Shown here piece after piece: positions 1 through 8,800 of a stretch of 64,000 nt of DNA. How positions within the stretch are numbered: position 1 is the first letter of the stretch; each line of letters starts with the position of its first letter. Source of the DNA: an uncultured Helicobacter sp. (lineage in GTDB: Bacteria; Campylobacterota; Campylobacteria; Campylobacterales; Helicobacteraceae); contig CALVDZ010000005.1 of assembly GCA_944326445.1 (NCBI GenBank), positions 1-64,000 on the forward strand. The letters run 5' to 3'. The notes under the pieces were generated by a model. That model searched no databases. It saw only the letters and a program-made list of their open reading frames with translations, and was not told where the DNA came from. The position numbers and the translations under genes are program-made.

Positions 1-179
1 TCTTTGGTTCGGGGATTAGTCAAAAAGACTTTAGGGACTTTTTTTTCCCCCCCCCCCCCCCCGTTAGCTATGGAAGCTTTAAGGAGGGATTCCAAGAGAT
101 ATTGCAGGGCAGCCCTGTGCGTGTGCTCTTTATCCTGTGGGGTAATATCACGTATATTGTGCAGATAGTTTGCTAGCAT
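1..179 (-). CDS. Phase-variable protein, N-terminal part; probable type IIG restriction-modification enzyme (runs off the left edge)
   Basis: The minus strand opens at an ATG (179-177) preceded by AAAAGGACATTT, a good Shine-Dalgarno. It reads 39 codons (MLANYLHNIRDITPQDKEHT and onward), then five glycine codons from a 16-G tract, then continues open to the window edge (EKKVPKVFLTNPRTK). Of the three frames leaving the tract, only the one fixed by 16 G stays open; adding one G gives a stop within a few codons (CCCTAA) and removing one also gives an early stop (TGA), so the gene is ON as sequenced. The opening resembles, from memory of the family, N-termini of Eco57I-like fused restriction-methyltransferases, which are commonly switched by G tracts in Helicobacter and Campylobacter. 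No catalytic motif lies inside the window, so the family call is an inference; the reading frame itself is well supported. It lies 62 bp downstream of the SNF transporter gene on the same strand. Confidence 0.55.
   Translation of the reverse strand, partial: MLANYLHNIRDITPQDKEHTHRAALQYLLESLLKASIANGGGGGEKKVPKVFLTNPRTK
47..62 (-). repeat. Homopolymeric C16/G16 tract, contingency locus
   Basis: Sixteen C on the plus strand (G on the coding strand), followed on the coding strand by eight A. It lies about 120 bp inside the minus-strand reading frame and sets the frame of everything after it. Tracts this long slip at high frequency in Helicobacter, so the gene is expected to switch ON and OFF between cells. 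Confidence 0.85.
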
Positions 180-241
180 AAATGTCCTTTTGGTGTGTTT
201 GTTTTGATATTTTTCTGCATTGTTGTAAAACTAGACAAAGC

Positions 242-1651
242 CTAGCCCTGCATAAGGCTCACAATCTGATACACAAAGATAGCCGCCACCATAAGCGGAG
301 CGAGGATTCTAATCGCAAAAAGCCAGAATCTAAACATTGCCTCACTAAAATACGCCCTTGTCCATTCGCGCAAATGCTCCTCTTTTATCGCATAGCCCAC
401 AAAGACAGAAGTCGCGATGCCCCCAAGCGTCATAATGACATTTGCACTCAGCCAATCCGCCCAGTCAAAGAGGCTCTTGCCCGCGATTTGCAAGGCGTGG
501 TGGCTTTCGTCCAAAGAAAGTATGAGCACGCTCCCTACGATGAAAATGAGCACACTTAGCCCCCACGAGAGCGACACCCTGCTCTTGCCTGTCTTTTCCT
601 CTAGCCATTTGACTGATGGCTCAAGCAGGGAAATCGTGCTAGAGAGCCCCGCAAAGCCCAAGCCTATCATAAAGAGCATACAAATCACGCTCCCCGCCAC
701 GCCCATTTTCTCAAACATCACGGGTAGCGTGATAAACACCAGCCCAGCCCCAGCACCCACATCCTCGCTACTGCCATACTCAAACACAAAGGTAAATATC
801 GTAAGCCCCGCGATGATGGAGATGATAATACCCGGGATAAGCACCCAGAGCGCGGCGTGGAAGAGGTTTTGGCTTTTTTCTGTGGAGGCGGCATAAGTGA
901 TCACGATACCAATGCCAAGCGAGAGGGAAAAAAACACCTGCCCCATAGAATCTATGAGCGTCTTTGGCGTGATTTTCTCAAAGAGATAGCTAAAGAGGGC
1001 TTGGGTAGATTCTATAAAGCCCTTGCCCTGCGTGCTTGCAAAGTCAAAGCCCGAGACAAACATAAAATTCACGCCTCTCTCAAAGCCATCCATACTCATC
1101 GCATACACAAGCAGCCCGATAAAGATGACAAAGAGCAAGGGCATAAGCACGAAATTGAGCCGCTCAATGCCATTTTTCACACCCTTGGCGACAAAATACG
1201 CCGTGAGTGCCATCACCACCCCAAAGCTTAGAATCTGTGCCTTAAAATCTAGTGTGAGCGCGCTAAAGAGGGCTTTAGAATCTGCCATAGTCGCGGGCAG
1301 GTGCAGGCTGATAGCTGCTAGGTAGTAGCACACCCAGCCTAACACCACGCAATAAAAGGTAAGGATAAGCGGACCGCCAATGACGGTAAGCCCCGCATAA
1401 TGCCACCGCTTATGCGCGCTCTCATCAAGCTCATAGAAGGCGTCTTGGGCGTTTTTGTGCGTGCGATTGCCCATAAGCATCTCGGCTACGAGCATCGATA
1501 CGCCAATGGCTACGGAGATGATGATAAAAAGCAGGATAAACGCCGCACCGCCGTTTTGCCCCGCCATAGTGGGAAAGCGCCAGATATGCCCCAAACCTAT
1601 GGAGCTCCCGAGCGTCGCCATAATAAAACCGATTTTAGAAAATGTGCTCAT
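242..1651 (-). CDS. Sodium-dependent transporter of the neurotransmitter:sodium symporter (SNF) family
   Basis: A 469-residue inner-membrane protein, expected to import an amino acid or similar small molecule with Na+. The N-terminus holds the family signature LGSSIGLGHIWRFPTMAGQN, which lines the Na+/substrate site in LeuT, and about eleven to twelve hydrophobic segments follow. An ATG 14 codons upstream is possible (1693), but the one used here has AAGG seven bases ahead and places the conserved TM1 directly after a short tail. H. pylori has two paralogues of this family; only one is seen here. Substrate is not predictable from the sequence. The C-terminus ends shortly before the phase-variable gene. 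Confidence 0.9.
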   Translation of the reverse strand: MSTFSKIGFIMATLGSSIGLGHIWRFPTMAGQNGGAAFILLFIIISVAIGVSMLVAEMLMGNRTHKNAQDAFYELDESAHKRWHYAGLTVIGGPLILTFYCVVLGWVCYYLAAISLHLPATMADSKALFSALTLDFKAQILSFGVVMALTAYFVAKGVKNGIERLNFVLMPLLFVIFIGLLVYAMSMDGFERGVNFMFVSGFDFASTQGKGFIESTQALFSYLFEKITPKTLIDSMGQVFFSLSLGIGIVITYAASTEKSQNLFHAALWVLIPGIIISIIAGLTIFTFVFEYGSSEDVGAGAGLVFITLPVMFEKMGVAGSVICMLFMIGLGFAGLSSTISLLEPSVKWLEEKTGKSRVSLSWGLSVLIFIVGSVLILSLDESHHALQIAGKSLFDWADWLSANVIMTLGGIATSVFVGYAIKEEHLREWTRAYFSEAMFRFWLFAIRILAPLMVAAIFVYQIVSLMQG

Positions 1652-1750
1652 AATGTGCCTTTGTAGTGTGATTGCTGAATGTAGAGGAGGCATTATAACT
1701 TAAAATAGCCTAAAGTTTGCTTGGAGGGCTGCGGGGGTTGCGCGGGGGAT

Positions 1751-1786
1751 TAGAAGAGTGGATTTTGAATCTTTCTGTGGTAAGAT
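1751..1786 (+). repeat. Degenerate CRISPR repeat at the upstream end of the array
   Basis: It sits exactly one repeat-spacer period before the first perfect repeat. Its last 24 bases match the repeat at about 21 positions (TGAATCTTTCT-G-TGGTAAGAT), while the first 12 bases are unrelated. The following 30 bases (1787-1816) would be a fossil spacer. Degenerate end repeats normally mark the old end of an array. Confidence 0.75.
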
Positions 1787-1816
1787 TGCTTGCTCTTGCG
1801 TTGTTTGTGTGGGCTT

Positions 1817-3898
1817 GTTTTAGTCCCTTTCTGAATCTTTCTATGGTAAAATAATCACATCGTTTAAAATGCTTCTACCATTGTTTTAGTCCCTTTCTGA
1901 ATCTTTCTATGGTAAAATCAGAAGGCTTTTAAGTATGTCGCTGGTTATGTTTTAGTCCCTTTCTGAATCTTTCTATGGTAAAATATAGTTAATCTGCTGA
2001 ACGCCAACATTATAGTTTTAGTCCCTTTCTGAATCTTTCTATGGTAAAATAGTGTTTGTTTGTCTATATAATACTTTATGGTTTTAGTCCCTTTCTGAAT
2101 CTTTCTATGGTAAAATAAATTGAGATGCCACCACAATCTACTCCAAGTTTTAGTCCCTTTCTGAATCTTTCTATGGTAAAATCATCATGTCGGATAAAAA
2201 TTGAGCAATCAGGTTTTAGTCCCTTTCTGAATCTTTCTATGGTAAAATACTTATGCACCCCACAATGAGCGCTAATATGTTTTAGTCCCTTTCTGAATCT
2301 TTCTATGGTAAAATTTTAAGAGCTAATACAGGAGTAGAGATTAAGTTTTAGTCCCTTTCTGAATCTTTCTATGGTAAAATATATGTGCTATTGATAAAGA
2401 TGTTTGTGCGGTTTTAGTCCCTTTCTGAATCTTTCTATGGTAAAATTTCTCTGCGTTCTTTGCGTTCTTTACAGATGTTTTAGTCCCTTTCTGAATCTTT
2501 CTATGGTAAAATATCATTCACCCACAGGATAATAGTCTTCAAGTTTTAGTCCCTTTCTGAATCTTTCTATGGTAAAATTTCCCACGACTTTGGAGTAATG
2601 GTGGCACAGTTTTAGTCCCTTTCTGAATCTTTCTATGGTAAAATCATTGGAGCTTATATTTAGGTCTGCTAATTGTTTTAGTCCCTTTCTGAATCTTTCT
2701 ATGGTAAAATCAATAAATCTATAATCTTGTTTGGAGTTATGTTTTAGTCCCTTTCTGAATCTTTCTATGGTAAAATTTGTGCCTGTAAAGCCTGCTTGCG
2801 CGTCGTGTTTTAGTCCCTTTCTGAATCTTTCTATGGTAAAATAGAGAAGTCATTTTCGCAAAAGGCAAACAAGTTTTAGTCCCTTTCTGAATCTTTCTAT
2901 GGTAAAATCTCGTATCGTTTTAGAGGTTCAGAATGAAAGTTTTAGTCCCTTTCTGAATCTTTCTATGGTAAAATTAAAATCCAAAAGCCATACTAAGCAC
3001 CTCCGTTTTAGTCCCTTTCTGAATCTTTCTATGGTAAAATTTATAATCAATTTAGACTTACGCGCAAAGGGTTTTAGTCCCTTTCTGAATCTTTCTATGG
3101 TAAAATCAAGTTAAGCATAAAGTCTAAGGGCGATATGTTTTAGTCCCTTTCTGAATCTTTCTATGGTAAAATCACTGGTGTTGGAACTATGCGTGGGCAC
3201 GGTGTTTTAGTCCCTTTCTGAATCTTTCTATGGTAAAATCACATCATACCCACATTGTTTGGCATAGTAGTTTTAGTCCCTTTCTGAATCTTTCTATGGT
3301 AAAATCGCTAGCGAAGTTTCAAAAGTCTTTGATGTGTTTTAGTCCCTTTCTGAATCTTTCTATGGTAAAATGATTACGCGACTTTGTTTAATGCTAACAA
3401 TGTTTTAGTCCCTTTCTGAATCTTTCTATGGTAAAATTAGGATATGCTTGTGTAGAAACATCGCTTGGTTTTAGTCCCTTTCTGAATCTTTCTATGGTAA
3501 AATAGTGATTTGTGAGATATCTCGCTTTTCTAAGTTTTAGTCCCTTTCTGAATCTTTCTATGGTAAAATAAAAAACGCTACTACAAATTGCTTATGTTTG
3601 TTTTAGTCCCTTTCTGAATCTTTCTATGGTAAAATCCAAGCTCAATCATTAACAATATACAAAGAGTTTTAGTCCCTTTCTGAATCTTTCTATGGTAAAA
3701 TCAAGTAATTAACTTTAGCAACGCCCAGCTGTTTTAGTCCCTTTCTGAATCTTTCTATGGTAAAATAAAAGGATTGATATTTAAAAAACAATTCTTGTTT
3801 TAGTCCCTTTCTGAATCTTTCTATGGTAAAATATTGTGCTAGCTATAATTAAGTCGGTATTGGTTTTAGTCCCTTTCTGAATCTTTCTATGGTAAAAT
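1817..3898 (+). CRISPR. Type II-C CRISPR array, 32 identical 36-bp repeats, 31 spacers
   Basis: The 36-bp repeat begins GTTTTAGTCCC and ends TATGGTAAAAT; all 32 copies read identically. Spacers are 30 bp, except one of 31 bp (3173-3203) and one of 29 bp (3702-3730). The repeat is close to that of C. jejuni. Orientation is set by the tracrRNA anti-repeat: crRNAs are read on the plus strand as spacer followed by repeat. The 3' end of each repeat (TATGGTAAAAT) is an extended -10 promoter element (TG-N-TAAAAT), so each spacer can be transcribed from its own upstream repeat, as reported for type II-C arrays of Neisseria meningitidis. Spacer targets cannot be assigned without a search. Confidence 0.98.
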
Positions 3899-3918
3899 AG
3901 ATTCAAAAATGAGAATCT

Positions 3919-3929
3919 TATGCTATAAT
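3919..3929 (+). promoter_or_regulatory. tracrRNA promoter (extended -10)
   Basis: TATGCTATAAT, with the -10 hexamer TATAAT at 3924-3929, lies 26 bp after the last CRISPR repeat. It is placed to start transcription about seven bases later, at the beginning of the anti-repeat. No good -35 box is visible, which is usual for the main sigma factor of Helicobacter. Confidence 0.75.
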
Positions 3930-3935
3930 TCCAAA

Positions 3936-4024
3936 AGAAAGATTCAAAAAGGGACTAAAATAAGCCTGTCAGTCGGCGCAGGGTTGAGGCTTTAATAAGT
4001 GCTCGGAGATCCCTAGACTGACAC
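3936..4024 (+). ncRNA. tracrRNA for Cas9
   Basis: Positions 3936-3961 are complementary to the first 26 bases of the CRISPR repeat with one internal mismatch and one terminal G-U pair, giving an unusually continuous repeat:anti-repeat duplex for RNase III. Next come AAGCCT (3962-3967) and AGGCTT (3987-3992), a 6-bp stem whose loop holds GTCAGTC (3968-3974). That loop can pair with GACTGAC (4016-4022), and AGGG (3980-3983) with CCCT (4011-4014). This is the stem-plus-loop-to-tail topology known from the C. jejuni Cas9 guide (pseudoknot/triple helix), built from a different sequence. The 3' end is uncertain: no hairpin-plus-U terminator is seen before cas2, which is convergent. Confidence 0.85.
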
Positions 4025-4097
4025 CTTGTATCTTATAAGCCACGTTGCATACCCTCACAACCTACATTTTTCAAAACTTTTGTTACGATATTTCCCA

Positions 4098-4559
4098 TTA
4101 GTACAATTCAAACAAACTCCCCTGCCTTGGAACCCTCTCTACAGCCCTCTTTTCATTTTCTTTCTCTGCATTTTGCCCCTCATCGTTTTTCTCCTCATTC
4201 CTATACACATAATCCCCCGCTTTCTCATCAAAGCCAAAAAGCGTGAGATTTTTTTGCGCATTCATCTCTTCATTAAAGCTCACGCCACCTAGCAAAATCT
4301 CCATCGCATCAAACTGCTTTTCAGTAATCGTGATACAGCGCACACTCCCCCTTGGCGGGACAAACTTCCTGACATTGTTGATAGAGGATTTCGCCGAGCT
4401 AGCCCCTTTACAAATCCGCATATACACACTAAATTGGATCATAAAAAACCCAAGCTTGATAAGATTGTTACGAAACTTCACACAATGATGCTTGTCCTTT
4501 TTGGTTTTTGTGGGCAAATCAAACATCACAAGCACACGCATAAACTTATCCTCCACCAT
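4098..4559 (-). CDS. cas2: CRISPR-associated endoribonuclease-like protein Cas2
   Basis: A 153-residue protein that forms the Cas1-Cas2 spacer integration complex. It begins MVEDKFMRVLVMFDLPTKTK, the beta1 strand of the Cas2 ferredoxin fold with its conserved aspartate, and carries the type II-C stretch QFSVYMRICKG. ATG 4559 lies one base after the cas1 stop and matches, as I recall it, the start of C. jejuni Cas2; an internal ATG at 4541 has a stronger GGAGG but would drop six residues. Residues after about 115 form a charged, lineage-specific tail. Last gene of the cas9-cas1-cas2 operon, convergent with the tracrRNA. Confidence 0.93.
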   Translation of the reverse strand: MVEDKFMRVLVMFDLPTKTKKDKHHCVKFRNNLIKLGFFMIQFSVYMRICKGASSAKSSINNVRKFVPPRGSVRCITITEKQFDAMEILLGGVSFNEEMNAQKNLTLFGFDEKAGDYVYRNEEKNDEGQNAEKENEKRAVERVPRQGSLFELY

Positions 4560-4560
4560 A

Positions 4561-5856
4561 TTAATCCCCCGCAATCTCCACCCAAGGCAAAGGCTGACTA
4601 TACAAAAGGGCATTTTTAAACCGCTGCACATAGTGGTTTATCGCCCGAGCAAGCGGGAAAGTTTGCGCACCCACCCTTGCTTCACTCTGCAGGTTTGCCA
4701 CCAACGCCTTTTTGTCCTCTTTAGTCAGAGTCTCCAAATACTCTTTAGAATCTAACACGCTAGAATCCATAGCATCACTTCCCGCCGCACCATCGCCCCT
4801 AGATTCCACAACGCCACCATCGCTTCTAGATTCACTCATTTCACTACAAAAACTTCGCTCTTGTTTATCAGGGTTTGAGCCAGAGCCTCTTACCCCTCCG
4901 CTGCGCGCACATACATTGCCCAAATCTCGTGCTTGAGGTTGTTTAGATTCTGCAATGTGGCTTGGTGGATTAGATTCTGTAGCTTCCCCACAATGTGCCA
5001 CTGACAAACCACTCTCACTCATAGAGAGTGAATCCTCACTCGCCTTACCCCGCACGCGCACAAGCTTAGAATCTAAAGATTGATATTGTGTAGATTCTAC
5101 GCAATCACCCCTAGATTCCATAACGCCCCTAGCCCTAGATTCTAAAAGCCCAAGCACGCACCTATCCACAAAGGGGCGAAACACCTCGATAATGTCATCG
5201 CACAAATTAAATTGATTGAACTGATTGCTATGCTTGATACCCGCCCAAGTCAGCAGCCCGCTCATACACACGCTCCGTATCACACAACCACGCACGATAG
5301 CATAGCCATAATCTAGCAGGGCGTTGTGAATCTTGTGCTTAGCTTTGCGCGAAAAGCCCTCGCCAAAGAGCGTCTTAAAATACAACGCCGCCGCATTTGC
5401 CTCGACATTACTAGAATCCTCTAGCAATACCCGCTCACACAGCCCCGCTAGATTCTCTGCCTCCCGCACATAGCCGTGAGTGCGCAGCACAAAGGCTTGA
5501 TTGTGTATTTTATTTTGCACGATTTGCTGCCATAGCTTTGCTTTAGATTCTGTGCTCACAGCGATATGTTCGCGTGCCACTTGTGCGTTTGCAAAATGCC
5601 CCAAAAACGGCGTGAAAACCCCGCTAATAGCGTGCGTCCTATCGCAAGTAAGCAGGAGGACTTTAGATTGGGCCAAGGCATTTAGGAGGGCTTGAGTGAG
5701 CGTGATTTGCGGGCTTTCTAAAATCACACAATGCAAATCCTTGATATACAGCCGCGCCCTCTCCTCCCCATTTTGCACCACGAGATGATTGTCCTGCAGG
5801 CTTAGGTGCGCTCTACTCGTGATAATGACATTTCTAAAGGCTTCATCATAGCCCAT
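4561..5856 (-). CDS. cas1: CRISPR-associated integrase Cas1 with a large low-complexity insertion
   Basis: Cas1 catalyses spacer integration together with Cas2. The conserved core is present: E152 (VEANAAALYFKTLFG), H209 (GIKHSNQFNQFNLCDDIIE) and D220/D221, followed by FRPFVD at 227-231. Type II Cas1 is usually about 300 residues; this one has 431. The excess is one block at about residues 238-369, rich in Ser, Glu, Gly and Asp, after which the normal C-terminus resumes (YLETLTKEDKKALVANL). The DNA of the block (about 4750-5145) holds roughly eleven AGATTC/GAATCT words and two diverged copies of an intergenic repeat. The frame is open on both sides, so it is neither a frameshift nor a broken gene. 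The start ATG lies two bases after the cas9 stop. Confidence 0.95.
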   Translation of the reverse strand: MGYDEAFRNVIITSRAHLSLQDNHLVVQNGEERARLYIKDLHCVILESPQITLTQALLNALAQSKVLLLTCDRTHAISGVFTPFLGHFANAQVAREHIAVSTESKAKLWQQIVQNKIHNQAFVLRTHGYVREAENLAGLCERVLLEDSSNVEANAAALYFKTLFGEGFSRKAKHKIHNALLDYGYAIVRGCVIRSVCMSGLLTWAGIKHSNQFNQFNLCDDIIEVFRPFVDRCVLGLLESRARGVMESRGDCVESTQYQSLDSKLVRVRGKASEDSLSMSESGLSVAHCGEATESNPPSHIAESKQPQARDLGNVCARSGGVRGSGSNPDKQERSFCSEMSESRSDGGVVESRGDGAAGSDAMDSSVLDSKEYLETLTKEDKKALVANLQSEARVGAQTFPLARAINHYVQRFKNALLYSQPLPWVEIAGD

Positions 5857-5858
5857 CG

Positions 5859-8800
5859 CTAGCCCTCACGCGCGTTTGTGCGTCTCTTGGAGTGTTTTTT
5901 AGGCGTGGTTTTGAGGGCGATAGGCTCCCTTGGCTCATATTTAGCAGGCTTTAGCTCCCCTAGCGGCGAGACTTTGTATTTTTCAAAGACTTTGAGATTC
6001 TGTATGCCTAGACTTTTGGCGACGACTTCTTTTTGTGTTGCGTTAGAAAAAAGCTTTGCCTGATTTGGCGTAAGGTTTTCGAATTTATTATCGTGCTTTA
6101 TGATAGCAATACTTGCCGTTGCCGTTCCTAACGACACAAAATACCCAAACTCCGCCTCCTGCATATCTTTCTTTTGCACTTTTATCACATCATCTTTAAA
6201 AAGCGAGAAGCAAAACTCATAGCCACAATCCATCTCTAGCCAATCCTTGATGATCCCACTCTTTTCCTTGCCACTCACCACCGCCTTATTAGGCAGCACC
6301 CCTAGGGCAAAATCCATCGTATAGATAGGCACTGCGTAGAATCTCCCACTTTGTGTGTGCTTAAAAATATCCACGCGCACCATTGCCCCATTTGCCACGA
6401 TTTTTGTCCCAATTCTCCGTATCTTGCCTAGCTCCAATGCCTTTTGCAAGCCTTCTTTGCCACCATATTGCTTGAGCAGTTTTTTATCATCAAAGGAATA
6501 AAATGTCTCCTCATGCAACGCCCCTCGCGCCCTTTTCCTCGGCGGACGCGAGACAAAAATTTCTGATACTTTTTGTAACACATTTTCTCTAAACCCTGCA
6601 AAAGGCTCAAAAAATGCCCGCTGTTTCTTAAACTCCTCTTTTGCTAGCTCTTTAGCATACAAGCGCGCTTTTAGGCTCTCCTGTGCCTTTTTAAACTCCG
6701 AAAACCGCTGTATGAGCCCTGCATTGATAAAAGCGATGATAACCGCATCGATAGCGTGGTGCGTGTGCTCATCGCGATTTTTGATAGGCAATCCCCAAAA
6801 ATGCCGCATAGTCGCGCTCAGCATACCACTCACCACACCCACATGCACCCTGCTGCCTTTCTCGCCTGCGATAAGCGCGGTATTTTCATTAGAATCTAGC
6901 GGGAGAAAAGCAAGATACTCACGCGTATAGCGAGCAATCAGACGCGCAATATAGCTCGTATCCACGATATTGCGCTCTTTAAACCCCGCCTCCCTATCAC
7001 GAAATCGCCGCTCCAAAATACGCCGCGCCTTTTGCTTAGGATACCCACTCCTAGAGGCAAGAGATTCTATCCCTGCCCATTTAGTAGCATCACTCCCAAA
7101 CGCTTCAAAGGGCGTTTTATTGCCCTTATTTTGATTTTCATTTATAAAGACTAGCACCTTATTATTGTAGCTATCATCGCAGCTGCGCGAATAGGGCAAA
7201 ATATGATCAATCTCTAGGGCTTTTTGGCTCAACAAATCCTCTCTTTTTATCTTTTTGCCACTATACATACAAGTCTCATCTTGCTCTATAAAAAGCCGCA
7301 TTTTTAGGATATTGCCCTCACTTGGGCTTAGCCCCATCGCCTCGCATTTTTGTATGGCTTCCTGCCTCTTTTTGTAATTATCCTCTATCTCCCTTTCATA
7401 CTTTCTGCGCTCTACGAAGTTTTTCCCCACTTCACGCGCAAGCTCGATGTGAATCTTATGGAATCTCCCATATTTTTTGATAAGGGCATTTAGCACCTTG
7501 CGATACTCCGCTATCGCCCTATACACCACGGGATTGGTTAGCTCACTCGCATAGATACTCTCATTAAAGGAGGGCAAAAACTTGCTCTTTTGCTCGTTAT
7601 GCCGCATCTTTAGCCCCGCTAGCTTGCACGCCTCATCATAGCGCACCCCCTCACGCATAAGCGGCAAAATCTCCCCTAAGGCTTTTAGGCTTAGGCTGAT
7701 ATGGTGGCTAAAATCTAGCTCTAAGAGATTCTCTATTTGCTCCTTACTAAATTTCCCATAATCACAAAGCTTTTTTCTTAATTGTTCTTCATTTTTATTA
7801 AGCGTTATATCTCGTGCCACACAATCCACTAGGCTTCTCTCCTGCCTTGCCTCGCCTAGAATCTCACAAAATCTTTTTAGATTCCAAAACTCCACAAACT
7901 TCTTACTCTCGGGATTTTTAGCGGTGTAATCCACTTCTTTAAAGCGAAAATTTTCATCGATGTTTAGAATCTTACGCACCTGTGCGAAACTCACACTCCC
8001 CTTCTCACATACTGCATTAAATACAGAATCTAGCATTTTCCGCCACTGCTCTTTCTCCCACGCCTCGCCACTCTCTTTAGCTACATAAGAGAGCAAATTG
8101 ATAGCTTTACTTATCGTAACAAACTCTATCGCGCTCAAAGAAAACTTCGGTGCGCGCGGCTCATCGGGGTAAAAGGTGCAGCTCCCCACAAGGTGTGAAA
8201 AATCCTTCAAGGGACGCTGAAAAAAGGCTATATCTAGAATCTTGTCTTGAAATTCTTGTGTAATGGGGAATCCAAAGCCCTTTTGACACTCAAAAATGAG
8301 TTGCAATTCCCTTTGCAAATCCTCCTGTGCCACACAATTTGTGTATTCCCCACCTTTGTTGCGTATGCTCTTTTGCACCCCTTGTGCCCCCGCTTGCGTG
8401 GGATTCTCGCTGCCTACCTCCGCCACTTCACAAAATTCCTTATAAAAATACTCGCCAATCGTGCGGTATTTTGCGAGTTTGGCACTATTTGCTTGCAATG
8501 CCGCCTTTATCTTGCCCTGCTCGCTTTTGCCCTCCTCACTCTTAGCGGTTTTGGCGTTTTTATTCCCATAGCCACGATGTTTGGCGATATGCAAAATCAC
8601 GCGGGCAAACTCCTCTTTGCTTAGCCTCCTCTCTAAGCCCTCATAGCGCAACTGATAGGGATTAGTGAAATTTTTACCCACAAACGCCCTAGGCAGCATG
8701 CCTTCAAGGGCGATATAATCCTCATAGCACAAGCCCCATTCCTTTGCCAAAAGCCGCTTGAGTGCCTCTAGCCTACTTTTACGCCGTGCAAGCCGCCGCC

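Noticed and set aside
3..176. Plus-strand partial gene through the C tract (FGSGISQKDFRDFF...)
   Set aside because: The minus strand has an ATG with AAAAGGA ahead, a G tract in the usual orientation and a family-like N-terminus; the plus-strand frame has neither a start in view nor similarity I recognise.
182..1703. Several plus-strand frames opposite the SNF transporter
   Set aside because: They are shadows of a gene with strong membrane-protein signatures on the minus strand.
1945..3114. Short open frames within the CRISPR array on both strands
   Set aside because: They are translations of the repeat itself (FTIERFRKGLKP, FSPFLNLSMVK) and have no ribosome-binding sites.
3899..4097. A cas4 or csn2 gene or a second array near the cas genes
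   Set aside because: Nothing but the tracrRNA lies between the array and cas2, and rpmB follows cas9; the locus is plain type II-C.
4561..5856. Cas1 insertion as an assembly error or frameshift
   Set aside because: Conserved Cas1 blocks on both sides are in the same frame with no stop through about 390 bases, and the block shares sequence with other genomic repeats.
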